Shown: piece by piece, positions 1-12,859 of the stretch
How the letters are laid out: each line of letters opens with the position of its first letter
Numbering within the stretch: position 1 is the first letter of the stretch
NCBI GenBank assembly: GCA_023362775.1
Contig: JALMGJ010000017.1
Location: forward strand, 22,971,001 to 23,035,000
Length of the DNA: 64,000 nt
From: Charina bottae
Lineage: Eukaryota; Chordata; Lepidosauria; Squamata; Charinaidae
Direction of reading: 5' to 3'
Notes under the pieces: model-generated
The model's input: the letters and a program-made list of their open reading frames with translations, nothing else
What the model was told of the DNA's origin: nothing
Database searches by the model: none
Translations under genes and position numbers: made by a program

Positions 1-52
1 ACCCTGGTTTTTAGCCCAGTGCCTTTCACCACTACACCAAACTGGCTCTCAA
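1..52 (-). repeat. tRNA-derived SINE head, cut by window edge
   Basis: Read on the minus strand this is the SINE start (agccagtttggtgtagtgg), the same head seen at 59744 and 44261. The window begins inside the element. Confidence 0.6.
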
Positions 53-95
53 ATGTATATTTTAAGCCCTAAAACGTTGCAATCATGCATGTTGA

Positions 96-97
<2 letters not shown>

Positions 98-141
<44 letters not shown>

Positions 142-215
142 TTATTTATTTATTTATTTATTTATTTGATTTATCACCGCCCAACTCCCCCGAGAAAACG
201 TCTTAATGTAGAGGT
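98..215 (-). repeat. (TA)n and (TTTA)n next to an L2-type LINE 3' tail
   Basis: A TA dinucleotide run is followed by TTTA units and then by ATTTATCACCGCCCAACTCC. The last part resembles the reverse of the L2-type 3' terminus seen at 37137 and 51780, with the tetranucleotide array as its tail. Confidence 0.5.
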
Positions 216-2104
216 GAAAAAGTAACATCTCAACTAAATTATTTTCTTATAACAATGTCTTCCCTTATATTCTTTGTCACAGCACAACATGGATGACAGC
301 GTTCTCTGAAGATCTGATCCATCCCCCAATAACCTTTATCTGGCTTCCTGATGGTTTTTCCACATTTAATGGAGGTACTGTGGTATATAATGGATCATTC
401 AATAGTTCTACCTATATTTAAATGCCATGGCATAGAAGAGCCTCCTGTCTTACACTGTCGTGGAAGGCCTGCGCGCATGGACATGAGCACTGTCTGAAAG
501 GGAGAAGGCTATAAAGTGTTCAGTTTTCTAAATAAAAAAGTTAAAATATGTTGTATAGGATTCAAAAGCAATTAGTCCACATTAGTTTACTGTATGCGGT
601 TAAGAAATAGGATATGCAAATGAAAGCCCAATCATGGGGAATGGCAGGCACATGACCTTCATCATGTACTGCATCCATAAGAGCCATCATCCATAAGGTT
701 CCTAATTTAACCCCCGTATTTCCAGTGAAAAAAGAATCAAGTAGTAGGAAATTGGCTTCAGTATACCCAAAGTCAGTAATATCATTCAAACAAGCTTTAC
801 CTATGAAGCCGTTCTTGCTAAATGATATCTGTCTTGTACAATTTGGCCACTCATATAAGACTTCATCCTTCATGGACATTTCTATTACTACAGCCTCCCT
901 TGTTCCCCTGAACTTAAGGGTTTCTCTGTTCCCTGCCTTTCCATACAATCAGCAACAATAAATGGAAAACAGAAAAGTTATAGTTCACAACAGTTCAGTA
1001 CAGAAATGTATATGGAAAAGATACTGTAATAACACGGTTACCAGCAGGATTAGAGGCTACCGAAACAGTTTATTAGTTCAGCAAATGGTCTGCTGTTAGA
1101 AAAGGAATATCCACCCATTCTGTTAAATGCCACTCTAGTCGTGTTGCTGACTAGGGCGTCTACATAAACCGATTAAATCAATAAATAAATACTGCAGACC
1201 AAGAGCTGGCCTCTGCTGGCAACACCAATATTGTCACTGACTGGGGGCACTCTAATCTTCAATAAAACGACACTTAAATTTGCAACAGCCTCTGAGAATG
1301 CAAGGCCATAATTCTGCCTAGTTCTGCAACTGTACATTGCATTCATGTACAATTTAAAATTAACCTGGGTTTCTTCTTAACAAGATTTTGTATTAATTCT
1401 TAAGATCATACATGTATTTACAAACACCTACAGTACATAGACACACACAGAAACATATGTATGTACACATATTCCCAGATTGTCGTCTTTTTCCCCTTTT
1501 TCATTTGTTCTTATTTTTGTCCGTGGCTTTTTTTTTAACTCTGTAATTTTTAAGGTTTTTTTGTCTTGCTTTGTTTTTCAACAAAAAAATAAAAACATAC
1601 ACACAGTTAAAAACTAGTTTCAAATCATGTTCAAGAAGAATCCTTATAACCTTTAACTATTACCCCAGCACTCACGCAGCCCATTCTTGTCCCAGTTGAC
1701 TTCATTAGTAATGGGAAACACTGCATATACAGCAGATTATTTACTAAATGAAACAAGCTGAGCTAACTTAACAAGGGAATTTCACGGGTAAAATTAGGCT
1801 AGGTTCATACATCACACTGAGCCCCATTTTGCTTTTATGTGGTGTATTAACGATTTCAAAATTGTCTGGGTTCACACAATATGCTAAGCTACAAACAATG
1901 ATGTACAAACTACAATGGATGGACTCACACAAAGCACTAAGGCAGAATAAAACAAAATTAAATTATTGCTTAGATGATATATGAATTCAATACTACTATC
2001 AAAAGGCCCTGAACATTTTGCTATGGAGGGACGTAGGAATGCATAAGTAAATTAAGAAAGCATAAATAAATGAGAAACCCTATGTTACATTCAGTCAATA
2101 AATA

Positions 2105-2425
2105 TTTATTTTGTTTTATTTTATTTTATTTTATTTTATTATTTTATTTTATTTAAATTTAAATTTTAATTTATTTAAATTTAATTTATTTATTTATTTA
2201 ATTTTTATCCCACCTTTATTATTTTTATAAATAACTCAAGGCGGCGAACATATCTTCCTCCTCCTATTTTCCCCACAACAACAACCCTGTGAGGCGAGTT
2301 GGGCTGAGAGAGAGTGACTGGCCCAAGGTCACCCAGCCGGCTTTCATGCCTAAGGCGGGACTAGAACTCTCAGTCTCCTGGTTTCTAGCCCAGCAACTTA
2401 ACCACTAGACCAAACTGGCTTTTTA
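2105..2425 (-). repeat. Composite tRNA SINE with (TTTTA)n tail
   Basis: On the minus strand it starts agccagtttggtctagtgg, passes through a body with tgggtgaccttgggccagtc, and ends in a LINE-like tail and an AT-rich TAAAA/TAAA array at 2105-2205. The same arrangement occurs in the element near 35139-35697. Confidence 0.65.
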
Positions 2426-3349
2426 TTTATGACTAACATTATTATTATTACTAATAGCTTTTTATTTATTACTAACATTTGCATCCTGAGTCGCACAATA
2501 AAATTATCTGGAAATTAACTTTCCTACACAACTGATTTTTTAAATCAGCTTTGTGATTTCTGATTCAACATCAGTTGCTTATTTTTCTTGCTGAACAACT
2601 ATTTGTTCAGAGAGAAATCTATAAATTACAAATTGTAATCTTTTATAAATGGCAATCTATAATTTACAAAAAAACCACATACAACTAAACACACAAATGT
2701 GATGATGATCATTAACTACAGGGACTGTTCACTGACAGGTTTTAGAACTCATACAGTAGCCAAGAACAGGCAAAGGTTAGAACATTTTAATTCAATCTAC
2801 TACAGGTATACAATATATGCATGTGTCAATAGACTATAAATTGTATGGCAATGGAAAATCAGCAGCAGCCAGATTATACATTATACATTTGTCATCTGAA
2901 GAGAAATTATCTGGCAATGGGCAGCTGGTGACCTCACAGCACTTTGGCCTCAGCACAAATATAGAACATACAATGTTAGGAGGTGGTTTCTAAGGTGGAC
3001 TACCTATTACTGTATATTTCTTAACCAACATACAGTACAGTATAGGACAGGGAAAAATCTGTAGAGATGTTCAGACTCTTAATCCTACCCTGTAATTACC
3101 CTATTTATTTTTTCTAGAGCAAGATTTCTACTATTCTCAGAGCCTGGGTGAAGTATAGAACAGGAAAATTGTATTTATAGAAGATAGTCAGGATGGAAAG
3201 ATTAAACTTTCTGCCCTGCTCACTGATATGTTCATTTCCCAGTCTTCCTCTAGGACAGAAGTGGAGAATCTGAAGCCCTCTATATACTGGTTGGAGTTGC
3301 TGGGAGTTACAGTTCAGAAATATCTGAAGAACAACAGGTCCCTCTCTTC

Positions 3350-3520
3350 TACCTTCCTCCAGGAACTCTAGACTTCATTTTAACCACAAAAGAACTCTGT
3401 GAGTAGATTAGGCTGAGATATAACGGCTGGCCTAAAGTTATTCAGCAAATTTCATGGCCAAGAAAAGATACGAGCCCAGGTCTCCACTCACCACTCTAAC
3501 CATGATCCTCCTTTTAGCAT
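3350..3520 (-). repeat. Decayed tRNA/MIR-like SINE
   Basis: Fragments such as gtgagtagattaggctgag and gagcccaggtctcc resemble, in reverse, the body of the tRNA-type SINEs elsewhere in the window. It is strongly diverged. Confidence 0.35.
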
Positions 3521-3910
3521 TACAAACAAATACATGGCTGCCAATCCCCTACTGACTATTGAGAAGCATACAAAAATGTCTTTAATATACAAGTTGTGAT
3601 CTGTTTAAATCTCTCCCTTTTCTACTGCATACTTTTGAACTAGTCACATTTGGAAAAGTAATATATATGCTACACCACTAGAATCCTGGGCAGCTTGAAA
3701 AACAAATGCTGTAAAAATGCAGATAAGCTATTAACTCAAATTCAACAGAAGCAAAACAATTTATAAGCTGGAAACAGAGGCATGAAAAATAACTATTCAT
3801 AAAAAAATCTTATGGATCAGTAGTTTTAAACTGGCTCCAGAAAATGAATATAAAATTTCTGGGGAGAATTATCAATAACTGGGATAAACAAAGACTCTGA
3901 ATGCTTATAG

Positions 3911-4195
3911 CAGAGCTTTCCAAACTTTTCATGTTGGTGACACACTTTTTAGACATGCATCATTTTGCGACACACTCTTACAGCAGGGCATCATTTTGCA
4001 ACACACTCTTACAGCAGGGCACAAGGCAGGCACTAGGACCTGCACAGAATCCTGGCAGGGCAGGTTTGGAGGCAGCAAGGCACAAGGCAGGCACTAGGAC
4101 CAGCATGGAAGCCAGGAGGCAGCAGCAGCCGCGACACACCCAGACACTGCAGCCAACACACTAACATGTCCCAACACACAGTTTGGAAAGCTCTG
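3911..4195 (+). mobile_element. hAT MITE family A, copy 1
   Basis: The termini are CAGAGCTTTCCAAACTTT on the left and CAGTTTGGAAAGCTCTG on the right. It is flanked by a perfect 8-bp duplication, gcttatag, at 3903-3910 and 4196-4203. The interior holds two copies of a module containing gcacaaggcaggcactagg. There is no transposase, so it is non-autonomous. Confidence 0.9.
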
Positions 4196-4295
4196 GCTTA
4201 TAGAGTACTAACAAGTTTGTATGACAAATGGGAAATATTTTGGAGTCGAGTGAGGACATATAAAACCTTAAATGGGAGAGGCCATGACAAAAAAA

Positions 4296-4381
4296 TTGTG
4301 AACCACCCGGAGTCCCCCAGTTGGGGGAGATGGACGGTAATACAAATTTAAATAATAAAAAAATAAAATAAATAATAAAAA
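4296..4381 (+). repeat. L2-type LINE 3' terminus
   Basis: This shares GTGAACC-CCCGGAGTCCCCC, a GTTGGGGGAGATGG core and an (AAATAAT)-like tail with the end of the better-preserved copy at 51760-51845. It is only the last ~85 bp. Confidence 0.6.
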
Positions 4382-5287
4382 GTAGGTGGAGTTCTCTCAT
4401 ACAAATGGGCAACGCTGTGGCATTCCAGTTTTTCTGTTTTGCCCTTTCTTTTTAAATTGCAAGGCACACTGAACTTCCATTTTTACACCTCAAGGTGATG
4501 CAAAAACTGCCCATTTTGACAGTATGGGTCAGAGGGGAGCACCAGTTTTCTGGAATTTCATGCTGCTCACCCTGTGTTAAAGCATGTGATAGCAATTCTT
4601 CCTAAAGGGAAAACAATAGTTTTTCCACCCCTTAACTAAACCACCTTAAATAATTCTTCTGAAAGGCAGCATATAAATCCAGAAATAATAAATAATTTAA
4701 GGCAGGTATACAGAATCTGTGGTCCTCAAGATATTGCTGAATTAGTTTCAAACTCCTTCACCATGACCCGTACTGGCTGGGACTCCTGGGAGGTGTGCTT
4801 CACCAACATCTGGACTGATGTTACCATGATGTTACCTAGGTGCATTGAGGAAAGAACTACAGCTCAGCTTTAGAGAAAATCCTAGGTTCAATCCCTGACA
4901 TACACACTGGAAAGGAGTAGATGTTAGTAAAATTTCTGCCTGAAATTCTGGACAGTCACCTAAATTAAAGCAGGCAATTACTGGTCCAGACAGTTAATTA
5001 GTCTGACCTGTGTCCCCTCTTCCTTTTCTAACATAAAAGTCTCTAATGCAGCATTCCCCAACCAGGAGCACTTCAGATGGATAGAAACTGCAACACCACC
5101 CCAATTCCTAGCTGGGTAGGGATGCTGGAGTTGTAATCCTAACATTTCTGGATGGGTCCTTTTTGGGGAAAGCTAAAGGTTTGCCCTCTTACTGCCCATA
5201 CCACAGGCTTCCTTTGAAGGTGTGGATACAGCAACCACACTAACTATTTGGGTGGAGCAAAAGGACATTTTCATCTTGGTTCAGCAC

Positions 5288-5640
5288 CAGGTTGTCCTCG
5301 CTTACCGACTGCCTTGTTTAGCGACTGTTCAAAGTTACAACAGTGTAAAAAACAGCTTTATGACCAGTCCTTGCATTTACAACCATCGCAGCATCCCATT
5401 CACACAATTGCCATTTAAGCACTTCACAACCAGCTTGTGACAAGCAGAGTTAATGGAGACTGTGGAAGTAAAATCACACATCACAGTTACGCAATGTCTT
5501 GCTTAACAACCACAGTGATTCACTTAAGAACTGAATGGGAAGTGACATCGTAAGCCCATCATGGTCTTCCACATAATGACAGTGGTGCTTAGCAATGGAG
5601 TTACCAGTCCCAATTGTGGTCGCTAAGCGAGGACCAGCTG
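5288..5640. mobile_element. Palindromic MITE family C, copy 1
   Basis: The ends are CAGGTTGTCCTCGCTTA and its imperfect complement GCTAAGCGAGGACCAGCTG. Internal CGCTTA/TTAAGCG motifs also face each other. The same ends recur at 16876 and 31000. The target duplication is unclear. Confidence 0.6.
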
Positions 5641-5693
5641 TAACAGCAACACACCCAAGTATGAAATTAGGCAGAAACCCACTGAGACAGCCA

Positions 5694-6195
5694 GTGATGC
5701 AGTGGTTAAAGCAGAGCTTTCCAAACTGTGTGTCGCAACACGTTAGTATGTCGGCTGCAGTGTCTGGGTGTGTCGCGGCGGCTGCTGCTGCCTCCGAACC
5801 CTGCCAGGATTCCGCGCAGGTCCTAGTGCCTGCCTTGTGCCTTGATGCCTCCAAACCTGCTGTGATTCCGCGCGGGTCCTAGTACCTGCCTTGTGCCCTG
5901 CTGTAAGAGTGTGTCGCAAAATGATGCCCTGCTGTAAGAGTGTGTAGCAAAATGATGCATGTCAAAAAAGTGGGTCACCAACATAAAAAGTTTGGAAAGC
6001 TCTGGGTTAAAGTGTTAGGACTGGAGAGACTCAGGCTTAAATACCCTCTCAGCCATGAAAATTCACTGGATGACTTTGGGCCAGCCATTCCTTCACTCCC
6101 TGCCTCATCTATTGCACAGGTTTGTTGTTGTGAGGCAAAACTGAAAGGAGGCCCCTATTTAAGCCGCTTTGAGCTCAGGGAGAAAACACAGGGAA
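5694..6195 (+). repeat. tRNA-type SINE split by a MITE
   Basis: The head (gatgcagtggttaaag) is cut at GGTTAAAG by MITE A copy 2. The body resumes at 6005 and includes tttgggccagccattc and a terminal gccgctttgagctcaggg. The insertion sits where the SINE consensus reads TGGTTAAGG. Confidence 0.65.
5712..6004 (-). mobile_element. hAT MITE family A, copy 2
   Basis: The left end is CAGAGCTTTCCAAACTGTG and the right end is AGTTTGGAAAGCTCTG. The 8-bp duplication ggttaaag is perfect at 5704-5711 and 6005-6012. It lies in the opposite orientation to copy 1 and is inserted in a SINE head. Confidence 0.9.
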
Positions 6196-6207
6196 TACAT
6201 CTAACAC

Positions 6208-6607
6208 TAGGCTGACCATACGTCCCGTTTTTTAAGCATTTTTCAAGCGTCCCATCATTTTCATAACAATCTCAAATTTGTCCCATTTTTTAAACCCGGC
6301 GGGAATGGCGTGGAAGGAGGATCCGAGCCGGAGCTGCCGATTGGAGGCAGCCCAGAAGAGGAAGCCCTCCCACCTATCAATGCGCAGCAAAGGAGGGCCG
6401 GGGGGTGGGGTTTGCAGGTGGGAGCCAATCGTGTGGACCAGGGGGCGGGGTTTGCAGGCAGGAGCCAATCACGCAGATCGGGGGCGGGGTTTGTAGGCAG
6501 GAGCCAATCACGCGGACCGGGGCCGGGGATCCCTGTCTTTTTCATGAATACGGAATATTACATAAGACCCCGTCCCGTTTTTGTCTGAAGGAAATATGGC
6601 CAGCCTA
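6208..6607. mobile_element. hAT-type element family B, copy 1
   Basis: The ends are TAGGCTGACCATA and TATGGCCAGCCTA, with the 8-bp duplication tctaacac at 6200-6207 and 6608-6615. Between AT-rich arms lies a GC-rich core with three ~39-bp tandem units, each with a GC box (GGGGCGGGG or a variant) and CCAAT (CCAAT at 6425, 6465 and 6504). No coding capacity is supported. Confidence 0.85.
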
Positions 6608-7410
6608 TCTAACACACAAACATACAACTTATTTTTCTAGTGTACCTTGATCAGAACCAAGGTTTCTGGGCTACTAATAAGGCCTTAAATCATAGTATTT
6701 TAAAATTTCTTATTTCCAGAAGACACGCAATTTGTTAGAAGGAAAAGAAAAATCAAGTTTTAACAGATATCCATGGCTTTGTTTGAAGTGTAGATGCCTA
6801 ATATTAGCAGTTGGAATAAATAAACAGTATGAACATTCCAGCCTTCACTACCTGAAGTACTTAAAATCCCCAGGGATTTGCAATAGCCATAAAATGCTAT
6901 TTGCTTACAGTACAAAACGCCTTGATTAGTTTGTATTTCTGAGTGTCTATTTATTATGGAAATCTACATACAGATGTAAATTAGGAATAAAGCACCAACA
7001 CTACGGTACTTTGTTTTACTGGAGATAATTCAATGGTTGACCTTTGGGTTTTGTTTTGTTTTTTAATTTTCTGCATGCAATGTTTCTCCCATTATAGAAC
7101 CTGGAGCTACACAAATCTGGAGGACACCAACTTGAAGATGATTTTATAAAGAAAATCATATCTGGGAATGGTGCTTAAATTCTGTGTTTACAATTTTTTG
7201 ATATCCTTGAACTATTATCCCATTTTCATTTTCTCCTCTGAAAAGATTACGTAACTTCACAGAAGTTAAACAAAGAGATAATGGCAAGTGAATATTGTGG
7301 TCTAATAGCCAGCTTGCTTAATTTCAAGCCTACTTATATATAATAACCTGACATAGGAGAAGAACTAGATGTTTCATTTTATTTGTACCTTCACTTCATA
7401 TGTTTGTTAA

Positions 7411-7672
7411 AAGGTTCCCCCCGCACATTTGTGCAGTTGTGTCCAACTCTAGGGGCTGGTGCTCATCTCCGTTTGTTAGCCAAAGAGCCAGCGTTGTCCG
7501 AAGACGCTTCCACGGTCATGTGGCCGGCATGACGAACGAGGAACGCTGTTACCTACCCACCGAAGTGGTACCTATTCATCTACTTGCATTTGCATGCTTT
7601 TGAATTGCTAGGTTGGCAAGAGCTGGGGCTAGTGCGGGAGCTCACTCCGTCATGCAGGGCTAGGGATTCGAA
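7411..7672 (-). repeat. Sauria-type SINE, lacking its tRNA head
   Basis: On the plus strand it begins with the characteristic reversed tail GGTTCCCCCCGCACATTTG and continues through AGTTGTGTCCAACTCTAGG to gggctagggattcgaacc. It stops before the tRNA-like start that is present in the copy at 38352. Confidence 0.75.
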
Positions 7673-7819
7673 CCTTGTACAAAGCAACAAAAATGAAGCA
7701 ATTTAAAATGTAGGGAAGCTCTTATCTTCTATGCGCTAGTTGCTCTCCAATTTATCCAACAATTTAATATACTTAGTCAGAAAACAAACGTTTTCTAACT
7801 ACTTATTGCTCCGAATATA

Positions 7820-9401
7820 CACTGCTCAAAAAAATAAAGGGAACACTGAAACAGCACAATGTAAGTCCAAGTCAATCACACTTCTGTGAAATCAAACTGT
7901 CCACTTAGGTAGCAACACTGATTGACAATCAATTTCACATGCTGTTGTGCACATGGAATAGACAACAGGCGGAAAGCATAGGCAGTTAGCAAGACATCCC
8001 CAATAAAGGAGTGGATCTGCAGGTGGTGACCACAGACCACTTCTCAGTTCCTATGCTTTCTGGCTGATGGTTTGGTCACTTTTGAATGCTGGCGGTGCTT
8101 CCACTCTAGTGGTAGCATGAGACGGAGTCTACAACCCACACAAGTGGCTCAGGTAGTGCAGCTCATCCAGGATGGCACATCAATGCGAGCTGTGGCAAGA
8201 AGGTTTGCTGTGTCTGTCAGCGTAGTGTCCAGAGCATGGAGGCGCTACCAGGAGACAGGTCAGTACATCAGGAGACGGGGAAGAGGCCGTAGGAGGGCAA
8301 CAACCCAGCAGCAGGACCGCTACCTCCGCCTTTGTGCAAGGAGGGACAGGAGGAGGAGCACTGCCAGAGCCCTGCAAAATGACCTCCAGTGGGCCACAAA
8401 TGTGCGTGTGGCTGCTCAAATGGTCAGAAACAGACTCCATGAGGGTGGTATGAGGGCCCGACGTCCACAGGTGGGGGTTGTGCTTACAGCCCAACACCGT
8501 GCAGGACGTTTGGCATTTGCCAGAGAACACAAGATTGGCAACTTCGCCACTGGCGCCCTGTGCTCTTCACAGATGAAAGCAGGTTCACACTGAGCACATG
8601 TGACAGACGTGACAGGGTCTGGAGACGCCGTGGAGAACGTTCTGCTGCCTGCAACATCCTCCAGCATGACCGGTTTGGCAGTGGGTCAGTAATGGTGTGG
8701 GGTGGCATTTCTTTAGGGGGCCGCACAGCCCTCCATGTGCTCGCCAGAGGTAGCCTGACTGCCATTAGGTACCGAGATGAGATCCTCAGACCCCTTGTGA
8801 GACCATATGCTGGTGCGGTTGGCCCTGGGTTCCTCCTAATGCAAGACAATGCTAGACCTCATGTGGCTGGAGTGTGCCAGCAGTTCCTGCAAGATGAAGG
8901 CATTGATGCTATGGACTGGCCCGCCCGTTCCCGAGACCTGAATCCAATTGAGCACATCTGGGACATCATGTCTCACTCCATCCACCAACGCCACGTTGCA
9001 CCACAGCCTGTCCAGGAGTTGGGGGATGCTTTAGTCCAGGTGTGGGAGGAGATCCCTCAGGAGACCATCCGCCACCTCATCAGGAGCATGCCCAGGCGTT
9101 GTAGGGAGGTCATACAGGCACGTGGAGGCCACACACACTACTGAGCCTCATTTTGACTTGTTTTAAGGACATTACATCAACGTTGGATCAGCCTGTAGTG
9201 TTCTTTTCCACTTTAATTTTTGAGTGTAACTCCACATCCAGACCTCCATGGGTTGCTTACATTTGATTTCCATTGCTTTTTGTGTGATTTTGTTGTCAGC
9301 ACATTCAACTATGTAATGAACAAAGTAATTAATACGAATATTTCATTCATTCAGATCTAGGATGTCTTATTTCAGTGTTCCCTTTATTTTTTTGAGCAGC
9401 T
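7820..9401 (+). mobile_element. Tc1-type DNA transposon, nearly complete
   Basis: Inverted ends built around GCTCAAAAAAATAAAGGG and AGGGAACACT lie at 7820 and 9401, and TA dinucleotides flank the element at 7818-7819 and 9402-9403. At 1582 bp it has the normal size for a Tc1 element. It holds one transposase gene with a single frameshift. Both ends and the coding region are well preserved, unlike most repeats around it. Confidence 0.9.
8117..9144 (+). pseudogene. Tc1-family transposase, one frameshift
   Basis: This is a cut-and-paste transposase. The N-terminal part (from MRRSLQPTQ) has a paired-like helix-turn-helix ([22 protein letters not shown]) followed by a basic GRGRRR hook. The C-terminal part carries the DDE catalytic triad: Asp in FTDESRF, Asp in MQDNARPH, and Glu in NPIEHIW. 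There are 34 residues between the last two, the Tc1 DD34E signature. The frame breaks near 8531 just before the first catalytic Asp; one missing base accounts for it. The span then equals about 342 codons, the usual Tc1 length. An in-frame ATG lies 45 bases further upstream at 8072. Apart from the break I see no stop codon, so it probably lost function recently. Confidence 0.9.
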
Positions 9402-9995
9402 TATTTTATTCAATGGTCTTCAAAACGATTTTGTAAATTCCTCCCCACTTAAAAAAATTGCAAGGAAGTATCCAGATGAGAAATCCTTTTAATTATGCCA
9501 GGCTTGCTTGTTCTAAACATGCTGTCTACTACATATACTTTAAAGACAACAGAGGAAGACTTCAAGCTTGCAAGATACATGTGGCTGTTGTTTACTAGAA
9601 CCTTAAGATCCACTAGCTGATTACAGTTCTTCTACATAAAAACCAAAATTTCAGTTTTCATCACTTCAGCCATATAATTTAGACTGGTGGGGAGAATTGT
9701 GTTACTGTTATTGATTAAAAAAACTGCAAGGCAGAATTCCTTGCTGATTTGCTACAAATCACCCAAACTTATATTATTATGTTCTGTTCACATCTGTTTT
9801 AAATGGCAGAAAAATGACACAACTTCTTAATTGTGCAAAACTTCATTTTTTCGTTATTAATTAACTTATCCTTAAGTAGCCTTCCCTATCTTGGTCCCTC
9901 TAGCTGTGTTAGGTCCACAACTTCCAGTTATGTTGGCTGTGAATTCTGTAGAAGCTGTAATCCTACCAAACTTCTGGAGGAGCCAAACTTCAGGA

Positions 9996-10291
9996 AAGGA
10001 AAGGTTCCCCTGTGCAAGCACCGAGTCATGTGACCCCTGGGGAGACACTGATTTCGCAACGTTTTCCTGGCAGAGGCATAGAGCGGGGTGGTTTGCCATT
10101 GCCTTCCCCAGCCATAATTACCTTTCCCCCAGCAAGCTGGGTACTCATTTTACCGACCTCGGAAGGATGGAAGGCTGAGTCGACCTGAGCCGGCTACCTG
10201 AGAACCAGCTTCCGCTGGGATCGAACTCAGGTCGTGGGGAGAGTTTCGGTTGCAATACTGCCACCTACCACTCTGCGCCACACGAGGATGT
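9996..10291 (-). repeat. tRNA-derived SINE, second family, copy 1
   Basis: Read on the minus strand it starts cctcgtgtggcgcagagtgg (box A-like), has gagttcgatcccagc (box B-like) near position 60, and ends with aggggaacctttcctttcc. Possible 7-bp flanking repeats are ccaaact at about 9983 and 10292. The same family occurs at 35213. Confidence 0.75.
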
Positions 10292-10559
10292 CCAAACTGC
10301 ATTCACCATTAATTTTGATTTTTTTTTTATCCTGTTATTTCATTTTTTTAAGCACAGAAGCATACTACCAAGGGACAAAAATACGCAAAATCATAAACAG
10401 TGTTCTACAATGATAAGTTGGTCCACACAAGCCTCAGATTTGTTCATCTCATCTACCATATTTAGAGCATCTCCCTCACACACGAGCTTTCTTATATGTA
10501 TTATGTATATACCCTGTGCCATCTCCAAGGTGCTCAGAGAGACATGGTTCTTTTTCTCC

Positions 10560-10690
10560 CAATTTTATCTTTATATTAACTCCATGGGGTAGGCTGGGTT
10601 GGGGGCGCTTAAACTAGCCACACAGTCAGCCAATGAGGTTCATGCTCAAGTAAGGGTTTGAACTCTGACCTCTCCAGTTGCTATACCAGG
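10560..10690 (-). repeat. Decayed tRNA/MIR-like SINE body
   Basis: The plus strand reads taggctgggttgggggcgc, then caagtaagggtttgaactc. This resembles the reversed body of the tRNA SINEs. It is strongly mutated. Confidence 0.35.
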
Positions 10691-11198
10691 CTGTAACCTT
10701 TCAACTTGCTAGCTCCCTTTGATGTCCCAAAAAATATTGTTTGCAAATCATTTATGCCATGGCACTATACATTGACGAAAAACTACAGTTGAAAAGAATT
10801 ATAAATCTAATTTGCTTTTATCCAACTTGGGTGTCCCCCAAAATTTATTAGACTATTCAGTCCCTGTAATTTCCAGCCAGCATGACTGTTTAATTCAGAA
10901 GGTCATTATGACTTTGGTGTAGCCAAGTGTTTAGTCATAATACAGTGCAATTTGGGATGTTCAAGCGTTTCAACACAAAATCCTAACGCCAAACTTATAT
11001 GGAGAGTGGAGTATTGTAAAAATGGTATACTGTACAAACATGAGTTGAGAGATGTTTTTAGATGACATTTAAATTCATGACCCAGCCAAATGGAAACCCC
11101 TGAACCCCAGAGCTGGGCTGTGAGTTCAACCCTTTGCCAAAAAATAGATAGCAAATTGTAAGCAATTACATGCACTGCAGATAGGCAAGCTTTTTTTT

Positions 11199-11200
11199 TT

Positions 11201-11231
<31 letters not shown>
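11199..11231 (+). repeat. (GTA)n trinucleotide microsatellite
   Basis: About eleven GTA/AGT units follow a T-run. The poly-Thr and Lys seen in the minus translation here are by-products of the repeat. Confidence 0.9.
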
Positions 11232-12859
11232 AATCAAAAGCTATTTTAGTTAAAATTGTAATCCTGCTCCTTCCCAAGACAGAATCTGGATTTAAATGCT
11301 GGTTGCATTCCACAAAAACGAGTTTCCTTGCACTGCATATTCCTACCTAGGCATGGAATAGTGAGTATATGAGAAATTGGAACTACGGTCATAGTCTCTT
11401 TCTCTTGCCACTCCCTTTCATTCTATGCTTTCACTTCCTGCAAATGCTTATTTTCTTTAAAGTGTCACTTCATATCAAAATACAATTCTCAGAAGTGTTT
11501 CTTAGAGTATCCATAATACATATTACCTATTTCTTGCTAAGGTTCTTCCACATTTCTGATGTATTACTAGTTCACTAAGCCTAAATCCTTGACATGTAAA
11601 ATACTGGTCAGCATTAACCTTTATTTCTGTATGTTGAAGGATCCATTTATCCCCAAGTCTGTGTCATTTTATTTGTGTTCAATTATACACACATACAATT
11701 TTTAATCCCACATATTTCTGCACACAATTTGCTGCAAAAACGAGCATATCTCAGCACTGTTCCATCAAAAAAATACATCCATTTCTGCACATATTCTTGA
11801 GTCGAGAACTACATTTCAAACCCCAAAGTAGAGCACAATACAAAGGACAACTGTTCTACTCTCTGAATACCAGTCAAAGAAATGTGAATTAAGTCAGTTC
11901 ACTTTAAAACACAGATCGAATAATATTTGCCAGCATTTCTCTCTTTAGGAGATATTAAAGTTCAAACAGTAATTGTTTTCAAGGAAGAAAATGAACAAGC
12001 AAACTTTTAAAAGAGCTCTTTCCAAACAATGTTAGTTATTCAGCTATGAAGAGAAAGTTAGCAAAGGTTTTATTATTACTATTGTAATAATATCCCTCCT
12101 CCTCCATCCCTCCTCCTGCTCCCCCTCCAAACCCAAGATATCACGCATGTTTTTTCCACACAGCTAGGCTGAAAGAGGTAGTTTACTGGGTGAATTTTAT
12201 GAGCATAAATTAAATGTGACTAAATGGAGATTTGAGTCCAGTTTTCAGTCAGACGTAGTCACTGCCTCTTTTTTTCCTTCCTAAGCAGCTACTTCAATTG
12301 ATCATTTATTTTAAATAAACTAATGACCATTTCATTAGGAACAAGGGGATAAAAGTCAGTTGAAAATGGGAAGACAACAAGGGAAGAAGAAAACAAAATT
12401 CTCTTGGAAAACATTAACATTTCTTTTTCCGCACCCCAAACGTGAAGAATATTTACTAGGGAAGCCAACACAAACATGTACTTTATGTTTTGAATAGAAA
12501 GCTACCCTTGGATTATTTATATCAAGTACTTAACCAGGATGGGGAGGTAACAAGAGATCTTGAGAGGAGTGTCTAATCAGGAACTGTGCTGAGCACAATG
12601 AGGCATTTGGTTATATTCAACAGACAAATAACAGTTTGGAAAGAAAACTACAGGGCCATAAGCAAACAGGCAAGCACCAAAAAGCATCCTCAGAACACTG
12701 GATTAGCACATTTTACCAAGTCTTAATGTGGCTTCTTTGCTTTTGGCTTAGCATGTTGTGTGAACTCAACTGAAAGCTTATTCAACAAACAATGATTCAA
12801 CAATTGTGGCTTAGCACAAGGAGTGAACCTAATGAGTCTTACAAGAATCTTTAAAAGGG

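Noticed and set aside
562..948. 128-codon minus-strand frame near the left edge
   Set aside because: It has an ATG and a protein-like mix of residues but no motif I recognise, no splice or promoter context, and a length not improbable in AT-rich DNA of this size.
3240..3350. Palindromic ggagttgctgggagttacag segment as a defined MITE
   Set aside because: It resembles a common reptile fold-back repeat but is too mutated to set ends or flanks.
5053..5175. Possible hAT MITE with CAGCATTCCCCAACC start
   Set aside because: A facing GGGGAAAGCT lies on the right, but I found no matching 8-bp flanks, so it is left out of the target-site count.
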